Positions 53,205 through 64,000 of a stretch of DNA of 64,000 bases are shown piece after piece. The stretch is from contig OZ005689.1 in assembly GCA_963930775.1 (NCBI GenBank), forward strand, positions 9,002,854 to 9,066,853. The letters run 5' to 3'. The position numbers and the translations under genes are program-made. The notes beneath the pieces were generated by a model that made no database searches, was not told the DNA's origin, and worked only from the letters and a program-made list of their open reading frames with translations. The first letter of the stretch is position 1. Each line of letters opens with the position of its first letter. This DNA comes from Cliona cf. orientalis (taxonomy: Eukaryota > Porifera > Demospongiae > Clionaida > Clionaidae).

Positions 53205-56200
53205 ATGATTCTAAATCAGAAATTGTCATTAGTGTCCTGCATTATCTCTTCAGTTGTCTTATATTCTGCTGCACAGAGATGTGAGCAGAGTCAAGGTAAG
53301 ACAAAATAAATCTTGTATGACGACAACATTATCAACCTGCATGCATGTTGTTAATAATAATGTCATTAATTTATTACTCCTATTATATTATTATAACTAA
53401 TAAGATGTTCCAGTTATACTTTCAAATTCTGAAGACAGATTTGTTACTGTATGCTTTGGGGGAACAGTAACAATCGATTGCAAAATTCAAGGAACAGATC
53501 AGCGTCCGTCATGGGAAATAAATTCAACAAGCTACACTTCTTTAACAAGATTACCACCACATCATAGGTTTAATGGTACAGTTTTGACTATTGAAAACGT
53601 TGATATGAGTTTAAACAACGTGACTTACCAGTGCTATTTTACTTCCCTTGATGATGATTTTGAATTTTGTCGTATTGAAAGTCATAAGACTACATTGACT
53701 GTATTACCCCCAGGTAAGTGATAGTGGCTATTATGATAATCATTAAAGGCAGCTTAATTCATGACAATAATTTTAGATACATGTGTATGTGAAACTGAAG
53801 ATAAGAAATTTTGCTCTTGTCTGAAAGATGGTGGTAATTTACTATAATTATTATAATTGTATTGTGTAAAAAAAAAAAAAAAAAACTCGCAAGGAGAAAA
53901 ACTTTACCAATTTCACCACATGCTCTCACTGCATGGTGAAAATCTTTTTCCTGTGTTATAAAAGATTACATTGAGCATAATATTATGATGATCTTTATTA
54001 CATTGGCTAACTGCTGTACAAAGGTAGCTGCATGGGCTTGGAGAAATGTTAGTATTTAGCCTTGAGTGCATCAGTGGAATCCCTCTTTTCTGGACATCCA
54101 GGATAGCTTAATTTCAAATCTGATTAAAGGAGGTAACCTCATTTCATGTGTAGTTTTAATTTGTACACTGTTCTATAGCTGGGACTATGCATGCATGGTG
54201 TCATGATTAAAAGAGATATTCTCACTTCAGGGGTGTCCTTATACGGGTTGCGCTGTATTTGAATTGTATGCAAGATGTGAACAAAGGAGAGATGAAATGT
54301 ACACCTCAACAAACTGCGACATGGCTATAACTTTATAGTATAATATTAATAAGTCGCTTCGAATGTACACCAATACTATGTACCTTCTCTTTTATAATAT
54401 CTGCTGTTGTGTGGGTTTATGCATGGTACTAATTGAAAGTATTGTATGAAGAAGTTTTCGAGGGAGAAAATTTTCGCAGATCAGTAGAAAGGAGCACATC
54501 ATGAAGAGAAATTTCACAGAATGTTATAAACTGATTGCATGGATGGGTGTGGCATTCCTAAAATTTTGTGAAGAAAATTTTTGCAGGCGGCTATAAAATC
54601 ACAAAATTTGTGAAGGTTTTCTCCCTCGAAAGTTTGAAATTCCCGCCATATACAGTATAATAACGTGCTTGAATGATTTTCAGTTGGTGCTGAATTCTCT
54701 ATTGATGACAGTGGCATGATGATGATATCCTGTCAGTCGCATCTTTCAACCAACATATACCTTAAAATTGAAATAGAATCTAACGCAGTCAGTAATCACT
54801 ATGTAAACAACACCTCTTGTATCAATTATTCAGCTGCACACCTTGTGAATGACATCTGTGCAACACAATATACTTTGTCTGCCACTTTGATTTCAGCTGA
54901 TGCTTCTGCTACGAACATTCACAGCAAATGCCAACTGCATAGTATAAATTTCTCCTCATCAAAATGTCAAGGTATTATAATGTGTAGCTATAACTGCAGC
55001 ATATTTGTACCATTAATAATTTTTTTAATTAGTTCTCTTCTTTGACAGCACCATAATTATAACACCATGCATTATGCTGGACTGAGTGTAAATTTGTACA
55101 ACCTAGCATCAATTTAATTACTCCATAGAAATTAATCGTGATTGAAGACATGTTTTCCTTACCTAGTTTTGAGTTTGACAACTAGATCTGCGGGGTTCTA
55201 GAGGGAATAATAATATTATTATTATTATCTTGAATGTATATGACATAAATATACAAATGAATAATAATTGTTTGCTGGGGAAACTGTGCATGAAAGTGAG
55301 ACCATGCACGCCCTGTTACAACCTCAAATTAATAAAGAATCATTAATTAAGTATACCATAGTTCGGGTTTTAATCAGTGTGAGCATCTAGCTATTAGCTA
55401 ATTATTGCGAATTATGAGTTTTTCCATTAGCAAAGTATTATTATCATAACATGGGCAGATCTAGGGGGCGGGGTTGCAAACCACTCCCCCAAATGATTTT
55501 GAGCAGCCCCTCCCACTTACTATAGGTCGGCATAGTAGCTGCCACTGTATGGTCAGCAGACAAACTGTGTAGTAGTACATAATTGGCCTCAAAGCAACAG
55601 GTGGTTAGTGTAGCCTTGTCCCAAAGAGAGCCTGGGGACGAGGCTGGTGGTTAGTGGTACTACACCCTTAACATAACATCGCTTCAGCTATGAAAAATCT
55701 ATTGCAAACCAAGAGTCAGCTGTGGTACCAGTCGCTCTCTGGGGTGCGGGCATAGGTGATTAAAAGTGGGCGCGATTGCAACCCAACCCCGCTTCGTGTG
55801 CATTATATAATACCTACAACCCCAGCGAATTCGCATTCCCAGGCAAGGTATCTCTGAAATTAATTCTGGAATGGACTGGTGTAACTAGAATGTTTGTGGG
55901 ATCTGTATGTACGTTTGTATTCTTGAATTTACAGGTTTGACCTTTTGCACCTTCCATATGCAAAGTTTGTACTTTTGTACCCTTGAGTTTGTATTTATCC
56001 TACATTTTGAGCTTGAATTTGATAATTTTGGATTGCCATATTTAGATGTTTACATAAAAGTAGGAAAATTGCCATTATTCTGTCATGGGAAGATTTTACG
56101 TGACTTCTCCCTTGGGTTAATCATGGGAAGATTTACGTGCCTTCTACCATGACCTAATCATGGGAGGATTTAAATTTATGTCACATGTAAAGTATTCCCA

Positions 56201-57719
56201 GTGTTTACAATAAATTTTATATGGGAAGATTTTATGTAAGATCAAAGTTCTTACGTAAAATCTTACCATGTAATACTTATTTACCAACACAATAATCAGG
56301 GGGTGATTTATATGTATGAGCTCTGACCTCATGTAAAATCTCCCCAGATGTATACAAGGTATAGGTATGTGGGCTGATAATACTGCAACAACACATGGAC
56401 TTTAACCTCACGTAAAACCTTCCCATATATATAAACAATTAAGCAAGTATTATGGGATGGCATTAATGCCGGCAAAAGATATGCTGGACCTTTGACTCTG
56501 TTTATACAGTTGAGAGAAGTAATGGAGATATAGGAAGATTTTGCATAAGAATTTTGACATTATAGCTACTTCTAATCAATCTGCAGGGCCTCGTATATAG
56601 CTACCCAGGTGCTCAAAAAAGCGGCGGGGTATGAAGTTAATAATCTATCAAGCTTGTAGTCATAGCATGCAGTGATGACCTGTAACCTACATGTACCTAC
56701 CTCAATTAAGAACACTTCACGAGCAAGTCAAAGTGCGCCTAAATTAGGGAGGTGCCTAAGCGCTGCAATTAGAATGGTTCTGGACGTTTTGCCAGAGCTC
56801 AAGCGCTATCACTAACCAGTACTATTTAGTGACAGTGAATATGACAGTGGCGAGAGCAACAAAATATGGTTCTAGTTTCAGTAATTTTTTAGAAGTTTCA
56901 CTCTGCATGATCGCTGAATCATGCTCGAGTTGCTGGTACCCTAGCCATCAGAACGGTTGGACGAAGACGACTGAAATAGCAGTGAACAACTTTGTACCCC
57001 GAAGCAAAAGTTTTTGAAGAGCACAATTATCTACATTAAGTGTCTCCTGATTATTGGTAAATCAGTATTAGCTACATAGAAAGATTTTACGTAAGAACTT
57101 TGACCTTATGTAAAATCTTCCCATATAAAGTAACAAATGTAATCACCGGGAATACTTCACATGTGATGTAAAATCCTCCCATGGTTAGATCATGACAGAA
57201 GTCACGTAAAATCTCCCCATGATTAACCAAAGGGAGAAGTCACGTAAACTGATCTTCTCATGATAAAATCATGGCAGTTTTTCTACTTTTATGTAAACAC
57301 ATGCACAAAAATTATAATAATTATTATCATGCAGGAGGAAAAATGAAACCACGACGTGTAGCAGGTGTTATAGGAGGAGTTTGTGCTTTAATATCCGTAA
57401 CTGTCACAATAATAATAATTGCAAGTGCATGCTTCATTAAACGGCGTTGCCGAGATTATTGGAAGTGAGTATGGTTATTGAGTTCCACAATGTATGAATG
57501 TCATTTAAAAACCTACTATTATTTCCCAATTGTTACAGAAATAGAAGTGCTAGAAATATCTGTCGAAAACATATTTGCAGAAAAATGGATAATTTTATAC
57601 AACAACGAAGAAGAAATCATGAAGTTTCCCAAAATAGAGTTTCCCCAAACGATATACCAAATCCAACAATATTACAATGTTGTAATTGCTGCAATTTCTC
57701 CTGCCAAAATCCCAAGTAG
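53205..57719 (+). CDS. Ig / Cys-rich transmembrane receptor, 6 exons
   Basis: Exons 53205-53295, 53414-53713, 53777-53833, 54684-54971, 57335-57464 and 57539-57719; 348 residues. Junctions are phase 1 except the last, which is phase 2. Signal peptide is residues 1-23. Ig is 31-130 (TIDCK, SWEIN, LPPHH, YQCYF), closely similar to Ig1 of the 36320 gene. 131-149 is a small Cys cluster (TCVCET..FCSC). 150-245 is the membrane-proximal module also seen in that paralogue (MMISCQSHL). The span is about 254-279. The tail is strongly basic (RQ..QRRRNH) and ends in a Cys cluster (CCNCCNFSC). The 2.4-kb intron 54972-57334 contains a 1.25-kb inverted-repeat element. No ITAM. The Ig exon has no internal start, so it is easily missed by simple ORF calling. 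Confidence 0.78.
56047..57299. mobile_element. 1.25-kb element with long inverted ends, intronic
   Basis: Left end TGTTTACATAAAAGTAGGAA..., then CATGGGAAGATTTTACGTGA and CTTCTCCCTTGGGTTAATCA. The same order appears inverted at the right end (57130-57299, closing CTACTTTTATGTAAACA). Arms are about 150 bp, imperfect and internally repetitive. The interior has no recognised transposase. A solo end lies at 46275-46455. It lies in the intron of the 53205 gene. Confidence 0.7.
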
Positions 57720-58324
57720 CTACAAGAGAATTAATGAAATTTGATCGAGTTACTAAACAAGACTAAATCCTGTACTCTAAAAATGCACATCTAGCTACAT
57801 TAATACTTAAAATATGATTATTATACTTTTTGGAACTATTATAATACAAAAGAGGTGCCTTTGTACTATCTTGAACTAAATTAAATTTCATATGTAAAGA
57901 TATTGTGTTAGCTAAGTCATAATAATCTTATCCACATGTCATCCCAATAAACTTCAATTATGGAATTATCATATAAATCCTTGATGAGCTGGGTCCGAAG
58001 GCTATATAGCTAGCTGAGTGCCACAGGTCATAACATCACTTTATTACTAGATGTGATCCACAAGGGAAGATTAATGTAATGGAACCAGGGTATACGTATA
58101 GCATCCTCTCTGGATCCACCACCTGCACTATTCAGTACTATATGCCATAGGGACAGCTCTATATTATATCTTCAATCTTAATGTCTTCATACAGAAAGTG
58201 TCTGAATAATTATGACATGAGGGGTATCTACTTAAAGCCTAGTCATATTTGATTTAAGAACACTGTAACAGTATCCATTTAAGATCCGGAATATTTTTTT
58301 CCCGGATTCTGTAAAAATTTACAC
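57720..58324. other. intergenic, nothing recognised
   Basis: About 600 bp of AT-rich sequence between the last receptor gene and the tandem-repeat fields. No exon chain or element ends seen. Confidence 0.4.
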
Positions 58325-58905
58325 TTTAATGAACCGAGGGTAGCTTAGGATCTAAGCCAACCTCCGCTTAGCTTAGAATCTAAGCCAGTACCATCAGCTT
58401 AGGATCTAAGCCACTAGTATCTAAGCCAACCTCCGCTAGCTTAGAATCTAAGCCAGTCCCATCAGCTTAGGATCTAAGCCAACCTCCGCTTAGCTTAGAA
58501 TCTAAGCCATTACCATCAGCTTAGGATCTAAGCCACTAGTATCTAAGCTACCCTCCGCTTAGGATCTAAGCCAACCTCCGCTTAGGATCTAAGCCACTAG
58601 TATCCAAGACAACCTTGGCTTAGAATCTAAGCCAACCTCAGCTGCTTAGGATCTAAGCCACTAATATCTAAGACAACCTTGGCTTAGAATATAAGCCAAC
58701 CTCAGCTGCTTAGGATCTAAGACAACCTTGGCTTAGAATCTAAGTCAACCTCAGCTGCTTAGGATCTAAGCCACTAGTATCTAAGACAACCTCAGCTTAG
58801 GATCTAAGCCATTCTCAGCTTAGCATTTAAGCCAGTGCCATCAGCTTAGGGTCTAAGCCAATCATGACTTGGGAATTACAGCTGAGGATCTAAGTCTCCA
58901 CTGAT
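58325..58905. repeat. GCTTAG-nnn-CTAAGC array
   Basis: More than twenty copies of AGCTTAGGATCTAAGCCA or AGCTTAGAATCTAAGCCA, separated by short linkers (ACCTCCGCT, CTAGTAT, GTACCATC). Each unit has 6-bp inverted arms GCTTAG/CTAAGC. Larger composite units of about 90 bp repeat at 58330-58560; the array decays towards 58900. Confidence 0.92.
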
Positions 58906-59439
58906 GTTGGCACAATAGCTTGCCTAATTATAATTAAGCCACAAACTACTTGAGCATAACCACTAGCCTACTTGAGATACAAGCCACGTGGTCAGCAGCT
59001 CACCACCAAGATCATGCATTAATTAAAGTATGTACCTCAGTTTACCTGAGCACTATTGTTACATTGTATGTTGTTGACTTCTATGCAGGGATTTTTTTTG
59101 TTCATTTGCATTTACTATAATGTATTTTCAAGTTATGTTATGAACATACACCTATTTTAGTAAATTTTAATAAAATCCCTTTTCTTGAAATCAGTCAATT
59201 GGCAATGCATGATGATACAATAGGGGACAATTATGACAACTACCGTAATAATAATATTATTAAAACTTGCAAGATTTAGTGTGTTGAATGATGCTAATCA
59301 ATAACTAGAAATAAATCCATAACAACTAGTGCTTATTAAGTCTGTTCAATATGTAGAAGAGGATTTTGAGTGTAATTATTCCGGTATATAGTACACATCT
59401 TGCAGCATTCTTGGTCTCATTTGTACACCCCACACTTTC

Positions 59440-61640
59440 TAGGTACCAAACCCATAACAGTACATTTGTTCTTGTGTCTATAACCATAGTCTAGAGTGGT
59501 GTAAACAGTGGACATGGCATTGGTGACTTCTGTGTGTGTGAGGATGAGCATTTTGTGTGTACTTCATGTTAATCGAAACTGTACACATTTTGTAGTTTTT
59601 TGGTCTCATTTGTACACCCAACAGTTTCTGGGCACCAATATCAAATCAGTACCTTTGTTCTTGTGTCTATAACCATAATCTAGTGTGGTGTAAACAGTGG
59701 ACATGGTATTGGTGACTTCTGCGTGTGTGCATTCTGAGAATTTTCCAGGCAATCATCTACATGTATACATAGTACACATTTCGAAGCGTTTTAACTCTCA
59801 ATTCTTCACATAGCATCCCTTAAGTTCCAAACTTGATCAGTACCCTTGACTTGATGTTAACCATCATACTTCTGAGTTACATTGACTGGCGATGTGGTTG
59901 AGGCATGTTCTGTACATATGAGTATGAGAATATCCTGTGCACATGCATTCACGGTTACAATAATCGGTGCAATTTTTATAGCTTTTTAGCTCTCAATAGC
60001 ACATACAACATCTCTGGAGTACCAGACTTGATCAGTACCTTTATTCTTGTGTCTATAATTATAATCTAGAGTGGTGTTAACAGTGGACATGGTATTGGTG
60101 ACTTCTGTGTGTGTGAGTATAGGCATTTTGTATGTACTTCAATGTCGATACTGTACACATCTTGTAGCTTTCTTGGTCTCACTTGTACACCCCACACTTT
60201 CTAGGTACAAAAGCCATCCCAGTACAGTTGTTCTTGTGTCTATAACCTTAATCTAGAGTGGTGTAAACAGTGGAAATGACATTGGTGACTTACTCTGCAT
60301 GTGTAGTCTAAGAGTTTTCCATGTGTGTATTCACAGTAACCAAGGTACAACTTTCATAGCTTTTTAGCTCTTAATTTTGCACACATCATCTCTAAATTTC
60401 CAAACTTAAACAGTACCTTTGTCTTGATGTTGACAATCATACCTCTGAGTTTCGTTGACTGGCGATGTGGTTGAAGCATGTTCTGTACATGTGAGTATGA
60501 GAGTATCTTGTGCACATGCATTCACAGTAATCGGTACAATTTTTATAGCTTTTTAGCTCTCAATTCCACATACAACATCTCTGGAGTACCAGACTTGATC
60601 AATATCTTTATTTTGATGTCTATAACCATAATCTAGAGTGGTGTAAACAGTAGACATGGCATTGGTGACTTTTGAGTGTGTGAGGATGAGCATTTAGTGT
60701 GTACTTCATGTCAATCGATACTGTACACATTTTGTAGCTTTTTTGGTCTAATTTGTACACCCCACACTTTCCAAGTATCAAAACCAGACCAGTACCTTTA
60801 TTTTGATGTCTATATTCATAATCTATAGTGGTGTAAACAGTGGACATGGCATTGGTGACTTCTGTGTGTGTGAGGATGAGCATTTAGTGTGTACTTCATG
60901 TCAATCGATACTGTACACATCTTGTAGCTTTTTTGGTCTAATTTGTACACCCCACACTTTCCAAGTATCAAAACCAGACCACTACCTTTATTTTGATGTC
61001 TATATTCATAATCCATAGTGGTGTAAACAGTGGACATGGCGTTGGTGACTTCTGTGTGTGTGAGGATGAGCATTTAGTGTACTTTATATAAGTCAATCGA
61101 TACTGTACACATTTTGTAGCTTTTTTGGTCTAATTTGTACACCCCACACTTTCCAAGTATCAAAACCAGACCACTACCTTTATTTTGATGTCTATATTCA
61201 TAATCTATAGTGGTGTAAACAGTGGACATGGCATTGGTGACTTCTGTGTGTGTGAGGATGAGCATTTAGTGTGTACTTCATGTCAATCGATACCGTACAC
61301 ATCTTGTAGCTTTTTTGGTCTAATTTGTACACCCCACACTTTCCAAGTATCAAAACCAGACCACTACCTTTATTTTGATGTCTATATTCATAATCTATAG
61401 TGGTGTAAACAGTGGACATGGCATTGGTGACTTCTGTGTGTGTGAGGATGAGCATTTAGTGTGTACTCGATACCGTACACATCTTGTAGCTTTTTTGGTC
61501 TAATTTGTACACCCCACACTTTCCTAGTATCAAAACCAGACCAGTACCTTTATTTTGATGTCTATATTTATAATCTATAGTGGTGTAAACAGTGGGCATG
61601 GTATTGGTGCCATACTCTGCGTGTGTATTCTAAGTTTCCA
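59440..61640. repeat. satellite field, monomer about 190 bp
   Basis: GTAAACAGTGG recurs at about 59501, 59690, 60262, 60642, 60833, 61023, 61214, 61404 and 61584, with a variant (TTAACAGTGG) near 60076. Steps are 180-191 bp or twice that. The double steps contain a second, related monomer with GGCGATGTGGTTGA. Copies from 60642 to 61600 are nearly identical, whereas those to the left are diverged. An 82-87 codon frame repeats on the minus strand with no sign of being a gene. Confidence 0.9.
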
Positions 61641-62034
61641 TATTATGTGCATACATCAGTATTTTGGTACAATTTTCATAGCTTTTAAGCTCTAAATTCT
61701 TCACACATCATCTCTGAAGTTCCAAATTTGATCAGCACCTTTGTCTTGATGTTAACAATCATATTTCTGAGTTTTGTCAACTGGCGATGTGGTTGAGGAT
61801 TGTTCTGTACATCTGAGTATGAGAATATCCTGTGCACCTGCATGCACACGAAATAATTATAATACATGTAGGTATGGAGATAGACGCGAAATATTATATT
61901 GCGCATGCGCAACTATCCACTCTAATTTAGCGAATTATAAATTTACACTCGTGTAGCTAATGGAAGAGTCAATTTTTTCGATTTTAAGCTCGGGTACAAA
62001 CCCAAATGTGATGGCCTCTTCAAATGACAAACGT

Positions 62035-62574
62035 TAGTCCTTCTCTGAATCAGCCGAAGAGCAAAGAGAAAGAAGGCTTCAAAGGAGGCGAGAGCGAGAC
62101 AGAGCTCGTCGTGCCTCCGAGACAGCTGAACAAAGAGAAGAAAGATTGGCAAGAAGGCGAGTCAGAGACAGGGCCAGGCGAGCAGCTCAAACAGCAGAAC
62201 AAAGGCAATCGTATCTGCAAGGCAGACGTGATAGGCTGAATGTTGAGTCAGCCGAAGAAAGAGACGTTAGGCTACAGCATATGCAAGACAGACTAGCTGC
62301 AGAGTCAGCTGAAGAGAGAGAAGCTAGACTACAGTGAATGAGGATTAACCCCAGAGTGAAAGACTGGCTATTGAATCAGTTGAAGACAGAGAAGCCAGGC
62401 TACTGCGACTGAGCACTAACCAGCACGAAAGATTGGCTGCGGAGTCAACTGAAGACAGAGAAGCCAGGTTACTGCAACTGAGCACTAACCAACGTGAAGG
62501 ACTGGCAGCTGAGTCAGTTGAAGAAAGAGAAGATAGACGGCAACGTGCCATGGCCAGTGAAAGAGAAACTCCCT
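62035..62574 (+). pseudogene. degenerate transposon-type ESAEERxARL repeat protein
   Basis: The frame starting near 62041 encodes Arg/Glu-rich repeats (ESAEEQRERRLQRRRERDRA, AAESAEEREARLQ). It stops at TGA around 62337, and a shifted frame continues the same repeats (ESVEDREARLLRLS, ESTEDREARLLQLS) to a stop near 62574. Such repeats occur in transposon-encoded proteins of sponges and cnidarians, often beside helicase or endonuclease domains, none of which are seen here. The frame break marks it as dead. Confidence 0.6.
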
Positions 62575-63768
62575 GATGTGCATTTCATCCAGGAGCAAGA
62601 TGATACATTTCTCATAGTGCTCACAGGTAAGGATTTTACCTGCATCCATGAGTTGCTTCAATATGCTGAAGCCTGTTGTAGCTGGAATGTAGTGAGTGTA
62701 ATCACGCAGTGTACGTTGCGACGGGAGAGAAATGCATCCAGTTGATCTTAATGTCTCATGTGCTGATTGCAACTGGTGTCTGAGATGACACCAATGAATC
62801 ATTAGTGGGTGCCATCTCATAGAGTTAGCATTACGTTACCGTGCAGCATTAAGCTGTTGTTCCCAAAATAGTCTCTGAAATGAGATTTGGTGGCAAGTAG
62901 GCTTCTTCTCTTCTTCTTCCATTATCTTCTCTAAGTTCTGGTGCATGTCACTATCAACTGTAACTCCAATACTTTCTGATTCTTCAGCTACTTTTGCTTT
63001 CAGTCGCATATTTAGCTCCCTGATTCTGCTGAGCTCTTGTTGAAGGTTTGCCATTCATTTCTTCATTTCTTTTTGAGAGAGACTACTGTAAGGGGCACGA
63101 CTTGAGATGGACTCTCTGATTTCACTGGATCTAGACATCAAACGTTTTTGATGGATTCTCAGATTGGATCGAAATGAAGAGCAAGCTGTACAGCGTTTAT
63201 TTTTGCTGCCTGATGGCAGAATGAATTCACAGGAACTCGATCAGATTGTTGGCTGTTGCAATGACAATTGATAAATCTTGGTAAGCAACTTGCTTTCCTG
63301 TAATAAAATAATAATAATAATTGGTGTGGTGGTAGCTAAAGCATGTGGGCGGTGGGCCTTAATTATAACAATGTTAGTACCTGCTTGATCCTTGAAAGCT
63401 CCTCCATTATTCATGTCAATAACCGCTTGGAATTCCGTTGCAGCATTACCTGCACATAACTTGTTAACTAGAACACCGTAGCATGCCAATGTCCAGGTAA
63501 AATTATCATCAATTATGATGACGCAGGCTGGAGCACCAAGAATGGAATGTAGATTAAACTTGGCAAGCATGATCTTTTTCTGGGGAGGGTGAGACTGTGT
63601 TAAATTAATCCAGTCATCAGGTAGACTACCCGTCTCTCTTGTCAGTCTAGACTGAAGATGCGACAGATTACATACTGGGCATTCTCGGTACGATGAGGCA
63701 ATGGGTAGAGAGACCACAAGCTCAGTAGGTATAATCAGGCACAAAGGAACCGATACTCGATAAGCCAT
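62485..63768 (-). pseudogene. P-element/THAP9-type transposase-related fragment
   Basis: The minus strand from 63768 gives an ATG-led exon (MAYRVSVPLCLIIP, IIDDNFTWTLACYG). It has a plausible donor after KDQAG at about 63381 and an acceptor before 63287. Then follows a Cys-pair segment (SGSKNKRCTACSSFRSNLR), a coiled coil (MANLQQELSRIRELNMRLK), FQRLFWEQQ and the transposase N-terminal signature (LPSQRTLRDYTHYI, LLLDEMHIRE). In-frame stops interrupt it after KEMKK and after QLNAAR, and a frame slip lies near 63242. The transposase ends abruptly near 62570, where plus-strand repeat-protein sequence begins. It is therefore a broken, 3'-truncated copy. Confidence 0.7.
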
Positions 63769-64000
63769 TATGTGCTAGCTAAGAGATATCGAAATGGGTA
63801 GAGAACGAACAGCATACTTCTTTCTCTCATAATTCTTGGGATGCCAAATTCTCAATTTGCTTACTCCCATATCTGCAATATCATTGTGCATAGTATACAT
63901 TAAGGAAATGAAGGATGAATGCCCACTTTTGAACTAGATATTCTGGAATAAATATTTAATACCAAACCAAATATCCTAGTTAACCTCGTATAAGGGGCGT
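63769..64000. other. window edge, nothing recognised
   Basis: The last 230 bp contain no supported exon or repeat. They may hold the upstream region of the minus-strand transposon gene. Confidence 0.3.

Noticed and set aside
60620..61455. Repeated 82-87 codon minus-strand frames with TEVTNAMSTVYTT
   Set aside because: They recur once per 190-bp satellite monomer and drift with it; explained by the repeat.

Overview
The window is eukaryotic nuclear DNA from a compact, AT-rich animal genome, most likely a demosponge. Genes have many short exons (introns often 60-100 bp with GT..AG ends), signal peptides and single membrane spans. The domain vocabulary (Calx-beta, Ig, fibronectin-III-like, leishmanolysin) and the density of small foldback elements fit a sponge. 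The species is not determined here. All gene models were built by hand from splice signals and reading phase; each closes to a whole number of codons.

Layout. 118-1317 (+) FN3-like surface protein. 4859-6056 (-) one-Ig receptor with an ITAM-like tail. 7900-12109 (+) three Calx-beta domains plus Ig, membrane protein. 12648-23549 (+) secreted leishmanolysin-family (M8) protease fused to Calx-beta domains. 23949-27215 a 9-bp-based minisatellite in two opposed blocks. 28708-33399 (-) a paralogue of the 7900 gene with two Calx-beta domains plus Ig. 33515-34897 (-) FN3-like receptor with tyrosine motifs in its tail. 36320-39850 (-) two-Ig plus FN3-like receptor. 39851-50842 a gene-poor block of transposon remains: a decayed non-LTR reverse transcriptase, inverted-repeat elements, palindromes and poly-G tracts. 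50843-52538 (+) FN3-like receptor. 53205-57719 (+) Ig plus FN3-like receptor. 58325-61640 two tandem-repeat fields. 62035-63768 degraded DNA-transposon coding sequence on both strands.

How the genes fit together. Seven type I membrane-protein genes and one secreted protease share a small kit of exon-encoded domains. Most modules are bounded by phase 1 introns, so they can be added or lost without frame damage. Three paralogue pairs lie in opposite orientation. Five genes share an Ig type with a conserved LPxxH signature, and several share an ectodomain I cannot name. Calx-beta domains are known in sponge aggregation factors. Clusters of variable Ig-type membrane receptors with tyrosine-based tails are known at the Hydractinia allorecognition locus. 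My inference is that this is a cell-adhesion or self/non-self receptor cluster; the sequence alone cannot prove it.
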